From Protula sp. h YS-2021 (Eukaryota; Annelida; Polychaeta; Sabellida; Serpulidae): a stretch of DNA of 64,000 nt. The notes below the pieces were generated by a model. That model made no database searches. It was given only the letters and a program-made list of their open reading frames with translations, and had not been told where the DNA came from. The position numbers and the translations under genes were made by a program. The stretch spans positions 2,700,646 to 2,764,645 of the forward strand of contig OX457034.1 in the NCBI GenBank assembly GCA_949752745.1, given 5' to 3'. Positions 1 to 12,300 of this stretch are shown here, piece by piece (the first letter of the stretch is position 1; each line of letters opens with the position of its first letter).

Positions 1-295
1 CCTATTTACTATTTTTATCTATGGTCTCTCTAAGTGACACCTTTAGTGTCTTTTAACATATTCAAAAGGTCTCCCTATGTTGACATATTATGTGTGCATA
101 TATTTTTAAATCTGTGCATATATTATCACCTTTTTGATAGTGTCATTGTAGGTTCAACTCCTGCAGGGTGTACGCATAACGATTTCTTATGTGGAGTTAC
201 TAAATAATAAGGAAGCCCCGATCTACCCACCATTGATCCGATGCATCCGCATAATCTAGTATTTTAATAAAGAAGTCAGAAAATATTAAAAAGCC
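1..295. other. Left edge, no gene seen; tRNA-derived repeat fragment near 140-190
   Basis: No coding signal was found. Positions 150-162 carry GGTTCAACTCCTG, which resembles an RNA polymerase III B box. It is followed by the tail ATAACGATTTCTTATG, which recurs near 56,350 and, inverted, near 57,390. This is probably a fragment of a tRNA-derived repeat. The phrase GGTCTCCCTATG at 68-79 also recurs in repeats elsewhere in the window. Confidence 0.4.
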
Positions 296-449
296 ACATA
301 CCGAGTTTCATGAAATTTTTTGCAGGAGTTTTTAAGTGTTAACAAGCTCTTGCTGACAGACCGACCGACACGTGGTCGATCGCATATATGCCCCCTGTGG
401 GGAAAAATGAATAACTGTGAGTGTGGAGAGAGGGGGACAGCTGTTGAAT
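296..449 (+). repeat. Dispersed repeat with GACC array and hairpin, copy 1
   Basis: This stretch is nearly identical to 5160-5341. It contains a GACAGACCGACC array, the phrase CACGTGGTCGATCGCATAT and a short CCCC/GGGG hairpin. The match ends at GACAGCTGTTGAA, exactly where the truncated retrotransposon tail begins. A related stretch occurs inverted near 26,120-26,165. Confidence 0.7.
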
Positions 450-717
450 GGGTTACGTATAAGTAAAGAATGTCAAAACACAGCAGAAAAGACGTCAAAT
501 TGGATCTGGCTGGATCTGGCTGAAACGATCTGGCTGGTTACCATCATGATTGTGCCTCATCTCTCTAAGACGGTGGAATGATCAACTACCGTTGCCCGGC
601 CGCCTAAATGGTCTGATGATGAAACGGGCGAAACCAACAACCAACAAAAGGCGGTGCATCACTGATGACAAAGAGAGATGAAATGCAGGAAACAAGAAAC
701 AAACCTGTAAGCTATAG
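450..717 (+). mobile_element. 5'-truncated copy of the RLE retrotransposon (3' tail only)
   Basis: From about 455 to 717 the sequence matches the 3' end and 3' UTR of the element that follows (4132-4390), with a few substitutions and a short GGATCTGGCT reiteration. It ends at the same terminal GCTATAG as the full copy. It is therefore a severely 5'-truncated insertion lying directly head-to-tail with the longer copy. Confidence 0.8.
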
Positions 718-775
718 TTACCACACCTGGATACAACCCAGTGACCGCCGGGAAAGGCCGGCTACAACTCGGTAA

Positions 776-3700
776 GACGAGCTACGACCTGGTAAAACGG
801 GTGACATTGGCAGAGACCAAACAAAGCAGCATGAAGGGTCGGTACCCCCGCATGTGAAGTTATTAATCGCTACAAAGAGACATAAGAGAAAATATCCCCA
901 CGGCGACCCGAGAGGGGGGAAGGATGAGGCGTCGGAACGTACGGAACAAATGGAGACGATCACACTTCCGGAGAGAAACACGAACCAAGAACAACGAGTA
1001 TGCAAGTGTGGCAAAGTGTTGAAAAATGAAAAGGGTTTGAGAATACATCAAGGAAGGGTACATAAAAACGAAAAGCAGCAGCAACGCACAGCCCCAGTGG
1101 TTGGTCAGGCGGAGGAGGTCCAGAACCCGGATGCAAACCACAGTGTTCAGGACCACCATGCTGTTGAAGACAGAGCAAGCGAAGTAGAACAGCGAAAAGA
1201 CAGGATTAAATGGCCAGCAAGTAGCAAGGAATTAGATTGGAAACATCTGGAAGATGATCTAGTAGGAATCTTGGACACATCAATGAAAGACAAAGTGACC
1301 GAGAAAATAAATACCCTCACGAAGATACAGTATACAGTATCAAAGGAAAGATTTGGAGTGATTGAGAGGACACCATCTGTGAATAGTAACAAACACGAGA
1401 ACCGACGAGATAGGAGGAAAGAAGAGGTGAGAAGAGAACTGAAGGCGCTCTCAAAAAGATGGAAACAAGCAAAAGCGGAGGAAAAAGGAGCATTGGATGA
1501 CCTACGCCAACAATTGAGAAAGAAACTAAAAAAGCTGAGACAAGCGGAACAACAACGTAGGAAATGTAAAAGGCGCCGTAAAGAAAAAGAGCAATTCATC
1601 TCACATCCATTTAAGTATACATCTGATTTACTTGGGAAGGAAAAAAGCGGGAAACTCACATGTAGTCAAAGGAAAGTTGAAGAACATCTAGCAACGGTCC
1701 ATAATGATAAGAACAGAGAAGATCCACTCCCAGTTTTTGACTACTTAGAAACACCAGAAAGACCAACGACAGAGTTTCAGAGTGGAGATATCACATGGAA
1801 GGAGGTGAAAGAAGTCGCCAAGAAAGCAAGAGCAAAGTCAGCACCTGGCCCCAGCGGAATACCATACTTAGTGTACAAGAAATGCCCGCGTTTATTACAC
1901 ATGCTGTGGCGCCAGCTCGTGGTAGTTTGGAGGAAAGGAAACATACCAGAGAAATGGACAAGAGCGGAAGGCTGCTTTGTTCCAAAAGAAGTAAACTCCT
2001 CAAGCATAGACCAGTTCCGCACGATATCTTTGCTTGATGTTGAAGGGAAAATCTTCTTCTCAATAATAGCACGACGACTAACAAACTACATGGTCAAGAA
2101 CGGATACATTGATACATCAACTCAGAAAGGAGGCGTCGAAGGTTTCTCCGGATGTTGGGAGCATAACAGTATGATAACAAAACTGTTACAAGATGCCAAA
2201 ACGAGACGAAGAAACATCACGTTAATATGGTTGGACCTAGCAAAGGCGTACGGCTCAGTACCACACGAGCTTGTTATGTTGGCACTAGAGAAGTACCACG
2301 TACCAGAGAAACTAATCAACATTATCAAGAACTACTTCCAAAAGCTCAAATTCAGATTCACCACAACCGACTTTACAACAAAGTGGCAGCGACTAGAGAA
2401 GGGTATAATCACGGGCTGCACGGTATCGGTTATAGTATTCCTGGCTGCTATGAACATCATGATAAAGACCGCAGAAAAAGAATGCAAGGGATCAAAGGTG
2501 AATGAAATTCAACAAAAACCGATCAAAGCATTTATGGACGATCTAACTATAAATACAGCACAACCACAAGGCGCGAGGTGGATTTTAAACAAACTTTATG
2601 AGCTAACAGTATGGGCAAGAATGGCATTCAAGGCACGAAAATGTAGGAGTTTAGTCATCATCAAAGGGAAAATAGGAAAGAACGTGAAATTTAAGATAGG
2701 AGACCTTACCATCCCGACAGTGAGTGAAGAACCGGTGAAGTGCCTTGGAAAATGGTACGATGGAAGCTTACGCGACACGGAAAATTCCAGGAAAACTATC
2801 CAGCAGCTACAAGAACATCTGTGTGTGCAAAATAGAAAAGGCCCCGCTACCTGGAAGATACAAGGCATGGTGTTTTCAGCACGGTGTGATGCCACGACTA
2901 TCATGGCCAATGCTCATGTACGACATCCCGATGAGCAGTGTGGAAGAAATGGAAAGGATGGCAAGCAAGCAATTGCGCAAGTGGTTCGGTGTCCCCAAGA
3001 GTTTTTCTGCGGTGGGACTCTATGGGAAAACCAACAAGCTTCAGCTGCCGCTGTCATCAGTGAAAGAAGAATACAAAGTTAGCCGCGTAAGAGGACAAGT
3101 GATGCTCGACGAATCAAAAGACAATACAATACGAGGAGCAAAAGTTCAACTGAGTCAACGTGGGCGCTGGTCAGTGCAGAAGAGCATTGAAGATGCGAAG
3201 AGCAGAGTACAGAACAAAGAATTAGTCGGAACTGTGAGACAAGGGAGAAGAGGCCTAGACGTAACACCACGAGTGAAATGGACCGAGGCAAACACCAAGG
3301 AGAGAAGGTCCATAATACAACGTGAGATACGAGAGAGTGAAGAAGATCAACGAAGAGTAAAGGCAGTGGGTATGGGCGCCCAGGGAGCCTGGACGAGATG
3401 GGAAAGTGCAACACCAAGAAAAGTGACATGGCACGAAATACTGAAAAAACAACCTATGCAGCTTGGATTCCTGCTACGTAGTGTATACGACCTACTACCA
3501 ACACCCGCAAACCTTAAACTATGGTACAAGACAGAAGACGACGGTTGCAAACTGTGTGGAAATAGAGGGACATTGGAGCATGTACTGTCATCGTGCAGAA
3601 CAGCTCTTACTCAAGGAAGGTACCGATGGAGACAGGACAAAGTATTAGAAGCTATCTCGTCAATATTAGTGCCAGTCGTTAACAAAGAAAACAACACAAA

Positions 3701-4168
3701 ACCACAAAGAACACTAACATTAATCAAATTTGTCAAAGCAGGAGAAGAACAGAAGCAACGTAGAAGCACAGTTGGTGTCTTAGCAACAGCAACAGACCGG
3801 CAAATACGCGTAGATTTGCGTAGAAAACTGCAGTTCCCTGAAAACTGCAGTTCCCTGGAGAGATCACAGCTACAACATTGAGACCAGATATAGTGCTGTG
3901 GTCAACAAAAACACGCCAAGTGATTATGATAGAATTGACAGTGCCATGGGAGGAAAACATAGAAATTGCGAACGAGAGGAAAAGAACAAAGTACGATGAA
4001 TTGAAAGCCGCGTGTGAAGAAGCCCGCTGGAAAGTGTGGTGTATGCCTATCGAAGTAGGGTGTAGAGGATTCATGGGAAAATCAGTATGGGCGACGTGTA
4101 AATTACTCGGTATAGGTGGCAACATCAGGAAACGTATAAGTAAAGAATGTCAAAACACAGCAGAATAG
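776..4168 (+). pseudogene. RLE-type retrotransposon polyprotein, broken by two frameshifts
   Basis: The single protein should act in target-primed reverse transcription. Numbered from codon 854, a C2H2-like finger lies at residues 50-70 (CKCGKVLKNEKGLRIHQGRV). The reverse transcriptase shows WLDLAKAYGSVPHE near residue 458 and the catalytic FMDDL near 559, a variant of the usual YADD-type box. After a frame change near 2820-2835, in a TG-rich run, the reading continues through a CxxC...HxxxxC knuckle near 3547-3600. After a second change at 3823-3856 it continues into the RLE, with RPDIVLW, IELTVPWE and KRTKYDEL, and stops at 4166-4168. The frame is open from 776, but the first in-frame ATG is at 950, so the true start is unclear. 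Other frames here are shadows. The copy is certainly inactive as it stands. Confidence 0.85.
3823..3856 (+). repeat. 17-bp tandem duplication causing a frameshift
   Basis: GAAAACTGCAGTTCCCT occurs twice in direct succession, at 3823-3839 and 3840-3856. Removing one unit shifts the downstream RLE frame by 17 nt and makes it continuous with the upstream knuckle frame. The duplication alone therefore explains this lesion. Confidence 0.9.
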
Positions 4169-4390
4169 ACGTCAAATTGGATCTAGCTGAAACGACACGA
4201 CAAGCAATGGTTACCATCATGATTGTGCCTCATCTCTCTAAGACGGTGGATTGATCAACTACCGTGGCCCGGCCGCCTAAATGGTCTGATGATGAAACGG
4301 GCGAAACCAACAACCAACAAAAGGCGGTGCATCACTGATGACAAAGAGAGATGAAATGCAGGAAACAAGAAACAAACCTGTAAGCTATAG

Positions 4391-4770
4391 TCTGTTACAG
4401 GTGAACAACTTAAGTGCTACAATTAAGTTAGCCATTGATTATGTGAGCCCATTCAATACCAATGAGTATCTGAGGAATTTGAGACGAATCAAGAAAGAAA
4501 CTCACAGAGAAGATTATATTGGCATTGAGCGCGTTCTATATTACGGCCTGTTGAGAGCACTTAAAACTTTGCAAAGCGCTGATGAGGTCCGCAAACAAGT
4601 TGCCGAAAACAAGACAGAGGTTTGTACATAAAATAATACTATTATTACATATGTAGATAACCTACACAGTTCAAATGTCCATGAAATGAAATATGATTGG
4701 ATAGTGACAATAGTTTTGCTATAATTAACTTTCAAAATGATACCGGGAGTCTCCAAAAAGAAGCCCAGGG
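4391..4770 (+). repeat. Inverted duplicate of the JmjC gene's last exon and 3' flank
   Basis: This segment is the reverse complement of about 9029-9400 with only scattered differences. It includes the splice acceptor, the last coding exon, the stop codon and about 140 bp of 3' flank. The two copies are about 4.3 kb apart and face opposite ways. Confidence 0.9.
4401..4631 (+). pseudogene. Orphan copy of the KDM3-like terminal exon
   Basis: The copy is open for all 231 nt, ends at a TAA at 4629-4631 and keeps its acceptor (GTTACAG just before 4401). It encodes the end of a JmjC domain (VNNLSATIKLAIDYVSP) plus a basic, charged C-terminal tail. It differs from the exon at 9160-9390 by a few residues, such as NTNEYL for NANEDL. 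No upstream JmjC exons lie before it, because the retrotransposon occupies that position. It is therefore an orphan duplicate unless the rest lies outside the window. Confidence 0.75.
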
Positions 4771-4794
4771 CTTATAAACGGAAACTCGACACTA

Positions 4795-5345
4795 ACCCAT
4801 TGACAATACCGATCCTTGCTAGTGCCCACAGAAAATACACACCAAGTTTCATTAAAATCCTTGCAGTTGTTCTTGAGATATCGCGTTAACAAACTCATTC
4901 CAATGCTGAATGATTTCCAGAATTTCATAAATTTCGAAGTGCATTTGGCTCATTTTCCTTGGGCCAACCTAACCCATTGACAATACTGATCCTTGGTAGT
5001 GCGCACAGAATATACACACCAAGTTTCATTAAAATCATTGCAGTTGTTCTTGAAATATCGTGTTAACAAGTCAACCAAGAGCTGAAATTTTCCAGCTGCT
5101 CCATTTTGATTAAACGAACATGGCCCATTTGCAATGCCGATCTGTGTTTGTTGCCATAGAAGCTATAGGCCAAGTTTCATGAAAATCCTTGCAGCAGTTT
5201 TTAAGTTAGCGTGTTAACAAGCTCTTGCTGACAGACCGACAGACCGACCGACACGTGGTCGATCGCATATATTCCCCCTGTGGGGAAAAATGAATAACTG
5301 TGAGTGTGGAGAGAGGGGGACAGCTGTTGAAGAGTATGACAGGTC
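4795..5345 (+). repeat. Three tandem repeat monomers of about 170 bp ending in a GACC array
   Basis: CATTGACAATACCGATCC followed by CAAGTTTCATTAAAATC and a GTTAACAA motif recurs at roughly 4797, 4975 and 5130. The last monomer runs into a GACAGACCGACC array and a CCCC/GGGG hairpin shared with 296-449. The element is probably non-autonomous. No coding capacity was seen. Confidence 0.65.
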
Positions 5346-6340
<995 letters not shown>

Positions 6341-6661
6341 CGTAGAAACACTATATGTCTCCCCTTGGTCGGAGAGACATAATGACCTCAGAGCAATCCG
6401 CATCATAGTTGGAGAGATAAGCTGTCGACAAAACAGGGCATAAAAAGTGACAGATAGACGGACAGACAAGACGGAGAACACCCAATCTAATACCTCCCTT
6501 CCCGGGTCTAAAGCCCCTGGCTGGGGGTTAACAAACTGTATTCGTGAGTCAAAAATACAGACCAGACGATGATGATCTACATCTGAAGAGTTGCAAAGTG
6601 ATACGTATAACAGTTTGTGGTTTGAGACCATGTGTGCCAGAGACTGCAGTGTCACATACGT

Positions 6662-7033
6662 TCACGCATTGTGGACGTCTCGCAGGTGTCTTTTTAGGTC
6701 AAAAGCCCTAGAATATGTTTTTTCACGCATGTCACAGATAACAGCATGCACTTGCATATGCTCTTGCAACTCTGCGCTGGTCATAGATTCCCGTGTCCTG
6801 CATCTGGAGCATTTATAAGCAAAGTCCTGTTTGGTTTTTTTTAATTGTCTGTTCTTGGAGGACGTCGTCAAGGTTTAGCTCTTGTTCGATGTGCAACTGC
6901 TCGGCTGCGTGTACATCACCAGATATCGCTGTGGCAGTCGAGGTTGTGCTTGCACTTCCTCTAGCAACACTGCACGTGGATGAAATGTCTGCAGATGTAC
7001 CAGTGGAACAAATCGTAACCCTGGCTCTTAATG
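6662..7033 (-). pseudogene. Two-finger C2H2 exon, decayed copy
   Basis: This aligns with the intact copy at 7209-7608. A T-run at 6835-6842 is longer than in the partner and splits the frame between the Ser/Thr-rich linker and the fingers. The second finger reads CDMREKTYSR where the partner has CDMCGKTYSR, so a zinc-binding cysteine is lost. Both changes point to a dead duplicate. Confidence 0.7.
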
Positions 7034-7208
7034 GCTCCTCCCTTCCCGGGTTTAAAGCCCCCGGTTTGGGACTAACAAACCGTATTCGTGAGTCAAAAAT
7101 ACAGACCAGACGATGATGATCTACATTTGAAGAGTTGCAAAGTGATACGTATAACAGTTTGTGGTTTGAGACCATGTGTGCCAGAGACTGCAGTGCCACA
7201 TTATACGT

Positions 7209-7608
7209 TCACGCTTTGTGGACGTCTCGCAGGTGTCTTTTTAGGTCAAAAGCCCTAGAATAAGTTTTTCCACACATGTCACAGACAACAGTATGCACTT
7301 GCATATGCTCTTGCAACTCTGCGCTGGTCATAAATGCCCGTGTCCTGCATCTGGTGCATTTATAAGCAAAGTTCTCTTCGGGTTTTTTAATTGCCTGTTC
7401 TTGGGGGACATTGTCAAGGTTTAGATTTTGTTCGATGTGCAACGGCTCATGTGCTTGTACATCACCAGATTTCACTGTGACAGTCGAGGTTGTGCTTGCA
7501 CTTCCTCTAGCAACACTGCACGTGGATGAAATTTCGGCAGTTGCACCAGTTGAACAAATCGTCACCCTGGCTCTCAAAGACTCCGTTGTTTGTATCTCCT
7601 GGATTAAC
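7209..7608 (-). CDS. Probable exon encoding two C2H2-type zinc fingers
   Basis: On the minus strand an acceptor (ATTGCAG) ends just before 7608 and the frame stays open to the stop at 7209. The exon begins with a Ser/Thr/Ala-rich linker, then a finger of form YKCTRCRT...HMQVH, then CDMCGKTYSRAFDLKRHLRD with a closing VH. The protein is probably nucleic-acid binding. No start codon lies in this exon, so an upstream exon at higher coordinates is required and was not found. It could be a host gene exon or transposon cargo; the two-finger layout loosely resembles the gene at 11,953-12,690. Confidence 0.5.
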
Positions 7609-7749
7609 CTGCAATTTTATCTTACATGTAAATATTTCTCTCAACAGTCTAATAATCATTGTATTACCGCGAATCTTAAATCGCACTTTAAGAACTTAAC
7701 ACAAAAACGGTTGCACTTTCTGCCACTTTACTAAGTATATATATGTATA

Positions 7750-8419
7750 CAGATGAAATCACTTAATCGCATACCGGTTAAACGCATAAATCGGTTAACT
7801 GCATATTATTCGCAAATCCCAAACCATTTCCAATGCTCTCTGTTGGAAATTTAACCGGATAATTGAATACCGCCTAATCGCTTAAACTGGATAAAATGGG
7901 AAGCACACCGGTTAATTGCATAATTCTGGGTGACTCTCCAAGCATACAAACTAAGGCAGTGAGCTGCTCCTCGTTTATTTATCTAATCCATTGTCTTCTG
8001 TTTGCTTGACCCATTGTGTACATGTACCAACCCACTTGCGGTTGTTAACGGTGAATCTCGAATTCTTAATCACCACACTCTCTCAGTTCTCACTAGATAA
8101 TGACCGTTAATATCTGCACTGCCTTAGCTGACGCTAGATAATAGCCTGCAACTCTAATCCCCGCGCTGCCTGAGCTCTCACTAAATAATGGCCTGAAACC
8201 CTTAATCCCCACGTTGCCTCACATAACCATGAGTGCAAAGTCATCATTTAAATACGCGGCCAAGAAGAAAAAATGAAATGCGGGGAGGAGGGGTGGGGGT
8301 GCACGTCTAATAACAACCGCTGAAAAATATAGACAAGAGTACTCCGAATAAACGCATATATCGGATAAACGCATAACAGGGCTTGGCAAATTGGCTATGG
8401 GATAAACCGGTTTCGTCTG
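7750..8419. mobile_element. pogo/Tigger-like MITE, about 670 bp
   Basis: The left end CAGATGAAATC and the right end GGTTTCGTCTG are imperfect inverted repeats flanked by TA. The interior reiterates phrases such as CGCATAAATCGGTTAA and ends with related phrases inverted. No transposase frame was seen, so it is a non-autonomous relative of the pogo group. Confidence 0.6.
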
Positions 8420-8485
8420 TATATATAATTTTTCGGTCTCTCTAAACCTTACAAATCAATGCGTGAGGTCTCCTTAAGCATTACG

Positions 8486-9159
<674 letters not shown>

Positions 9160-9390
9160 TTATGTACAAACCTCTGTCTTGTTTTCGGCAACTTGTTTGC
9201 GGACCTCATCAGCGCTTTGCAAAGTTTTAAGTGCTCTCAACAGGCCGTAATATAGAACGCGCTCAATGCCAATATAATCTTCTCTGCGAGTTTCTTTCTT
9301 GATTCGTCTCAAATTCCTCAGATCCTCATTGGCATTGAATGGGCTCACATAATCAATGGCTAACTTAATTGTAGCACTTAAGTTGTTCAC
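9160..9390 (-). CDS. KDM3-like gene, terminal exon
   Basis: The exon follows TCTGTTACAG, starts in phase 0 and ends at TAA. It carries the last strands of the JmjC barrel (VNNLSATIKLAIDYVSP), corresponding to the family segment that ends in DFVSPEH. A 50-residue charged tail (RRIKKETRREDYIGIERVL) follows. The preceding exon 9843-10011 ends in LPHQ, so the junction falls just after the third iron ligand, as expected. Confidence 0.85.
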   Translation of the reverse strand: MNNLSATIKLAIDYVSPFNANEDLRNLRRIKKETRREDYIGIERVLYYGLLRALKTLQSADEVRKQVAENKTEVCT

Positions 9391-12300
9391 CTGTAACAGA
9401 AAATAGGATACTATATTTCCTTTCGCAACATCCACTTATAACTCGTGGCCGCTGTGTGTACCATAAGTATCAATGCATGAGTTTCTTGCTTGTACTGTCT
9501 ACAATAGTGTACACAAATTTTCTCTAATTTCTAAATTAACTAGACAGTCCAGTGTTTTTGTTAAAACAAAAACGGATATGTCTCTCCCGCCCCCAATCAG
9601 TCACGAGGAAAAAAATTCCTTGCTTAAAAGTACAACATTGGCAAGCCCAAAAATTAAAAAAAATCGCCAAAAATACATTTTTACAGAAAATGAAGACATA
9701 ATTAACTTCTGATTCATTTCGATTTACTCTTACAAAACTTTATTTTTTCATTAAACTTTTTCATTCATTTTAACTTTACACCATTGACAATAAAATTGAC
9801 TCCTTTTTAGCTATAAATAATGGCCTACTATACGTATCACACCTGATGGGGAAGGTTTCCTGGTACAACTACCAAATCCCCAACACATTGAACAATTGTC
9901 AAGGGCTGTACGCCATAATCTTCCTTTAAGCGTGCCATGTCTTCTGCAGACAAGTAGCATTCACGCTGTTGGATTGGATCGTAGCTGACGCCCTTCTTCC
10001 TTTGCAAATATCTGCCTCAAAGATTTTAATAAATCACAGTTCAATGAATTTAATATGAACATGCTGCGTCCCGACAGTTCTTAGCAGTAGGTATATAATG
10101 CCGTTTCCACCGCACTTTGTGACGTCATACTGTCTGGAAGTGACGTCATCATGTCTGGACCGGAAGTGGTGTCTGGAGCGGATATAATGCGTTTCCACCG
10201 CACTTTGTGACGTCATACTGTCTGGAAGTGACGTCATCATGTCTGGACCGGAAGTGTTGTCTGGACCGGAAGTGTTGTCTAGACCGGAAGTGACGTCATG
10301 TCTGGAAGTGACGTCATCATGTCTGGACCGGAAGTGACGTCATAGTGTCTGTTTGTTTCTATCTGCTTCAGTTTTTTGGATGGAGCGCGCGCACGTGTTG
10401 GGATGACGTCATGATGAAGGGTAAACGTCACAGCAGAGTGTGCGTAAACGAAACGTCATTTTGTTTTCGTAATTTGAAATAACGGACTTCCGTTGAAGTG
10501 TGGAACTTATATTTGTAACATGCCGCCATTTTAACTGTGTAAAAAGTGAAAAAGTGGGATAACTTTCGTTATAGTTGACCGATTTGAATGAAAATTTCAC
10601 TGTTTGATTCAGTTTTATATCTAGTTTTGTTATAAAGTGGTCACAGGCTATTTACACCGGTGGCTGTATGCATTTTTGTAACATGCCGCCATTTTAACCT
10701 TGTAAAAAGTGGAAAATTGGCATAACTTCCGTTATACTTGGTTGATCTACATGAAAATTTCACTTTTTGATTCAGTTTTATATCTAGTTTTGTTATAAAG
10801 TGGCTATAGGCTATTTGCGCAGCTGGCTGTATCATTTTTGTAACATGCCGCCATTTTAATTTTGTAAAAAGTGAAAAATTGAGATAACTTCCGTTATATT
10901 TGGTCGATTTACATGAAAATTTCACTGTTTGATTCAGTTTTATGTAACGTTTTAACATTAAGTAATAAAAGGCTATTTACACCGATGGATGTATGCATAA
11001 TGTGACATGCCGCCATTTTAACTTTGTAAAAAGTGAAAAAATGAGATAACTTTCGCTATAGTTGGTCGATTTGCATGAAACTTTCACTGTTTGGTTCAGT
11101 TTTATATCTAGTTTTTGTTATAATGTAGTCATGGGCTATTTGCGCAGCTGGCTGTATGCATAATTTGACATTCGCCATTTTAACTTTTTAAAAAGTGGGA
11201 AAAGTGGGATAACTTCCGCTATAGTTGACGGATTTGAATGAAAATTTCACCATTGAATTCAGTTTGATGTCTTAGTTTTACAGTAGTTTGTGCATAGGTG
11301 GGTTATTGGAATGGCGCGCGCCCCCCACCATTCAAACATGTGTTTGAATTATTTTTTTTTACGTCAAACTATTGTTCAACAAGTTGTTTAGCAATTGTAC
11401 AACAATTGTTCAACAAGCTGTTGTTCAACATGTTCAACATGTTCAACATGTTCAACATGTTGTTGAACAAGTTGGTCGATTTGCTGAGTCAGCAATTTTA
11501 GCAATTTTAACAAGTTTGGCATTTTTGAGCAAGTTACACACCATATTTTGATTACATCGAAGTAACATAAAAGGAAGAGTGAGACATGTATTTCATACCT
11601 ATCAAACAGAAACAAATTCTGCTGAGTCAGTTTTTTTTTTTGGTAAAGCGCGCGCCTGTTCGAATGACGTTATTATGACGTTATAATGATGACGTGATGA
11701 CGTCATAATGATGTCATGATAACGTCATAAAGACGTCATGACGTTAGACTCCTCTAAGCGGCATAACCCTAACCCTAGGCGTAGACAACATGTTCAACAA
11801 CATGTTGAACTTGTTGAACATGTTCTTTAACATGTTCTTCAACATGTTGTTCAACAAGTTGAACATGTTCAACATGTTGTTCAACAAGTTGTATATAAGG
11901 CTATGTTTAAAGGCTTTTTCTTCATTTGAAAAGTGCATGTTGAACCGAAAGGATGTATAAATGTAACATTTGTTTGAAATCTTACAATTGGCCACAAAGT
12001 CTTAAAAGGCACTTAAAGAATGCTCACACTTCAGAAGAAGAAGAATTGGAGATAGATATGGAAAACCCTGTAAAACCACCTATCGCTGAAACTTTAGATG
12101 AGTCTTCTATGGAAAGTCAAAGCGTCAACATGACTGAAAAGAATGCACATGCTTGTACAGAATGTGGTGCGTTATACAACAGTCAAGAAGCTTTGTTCAA
12201 ACATATGGAACATTGTGTTGAGGGTAATGATGACAGCAGCTCTGAAAGTGAGTCAGAAACAGACTCTGAAAGTGACTCAGAAACAGACTCTGTTTGGTAT

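Larger units (their letters stand above)
718..4390 (+). mobile_element. Non-LTR retrotransposon encoding a restriction-like endonuclease
   Basis: The element runs from just after the upstream tail copy to GCTATAG at 4390 and has no LTRs. Its order is a 5' leader, N-terminal zinc finger, reverse transcriptase, a cysteine/histidine knuckle, a C-terminal RLE and a 3' UTR of about 220 bp. This is the architecture of the R2/NeSL/Hero group, which inserts by target-primed reverse transcription. The 3' end abuts TCTGTTACAG, the splice acceptor of a duplicated JmjC-gene exon. I cannot place the clade without a tree. Confidence 0.85.
6497..7608 (-). repeat. Tandem duplication of a zinc-finger exon block, about 540 bp per unit
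   Basis: The units 6497-7033 and 7038-about 7570 align over their length. Both contain the phrase CTTCCCGGGT or a flank of it, a shared ATACAGACCAGACGATGATG segment and the two-finger coding block. The unit nearer 7600 keeps an intact splice acceptor and reading frame. Confidence 0.8.
10086..11460 (+). repeat. Left inverted arm of the Foldback-like element
   Basis: It comprises a terminal block with eight TGACGTCA motifs, then five monomers of about 162 bp, then a palindromic GGCGCGCGCC at 11,313-11,322, then the start of the GTTCAACAT array. It matches 13,086-14,460 inverted, with few mismatches. Confidence 0.92.

Noticed and set aside
1147..1659. Minus-strand frame of 170 codons inside the retrotransposon
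   Set aside because: It lies antisense to the reverse-transcriptase frame and has no recognisable motif.
11760..11780. Telomere-like CCCTAACCCTAA (also at 31,737)
   Set aside because: Only two units in each place, which is too short to indicate a telomeric tract.
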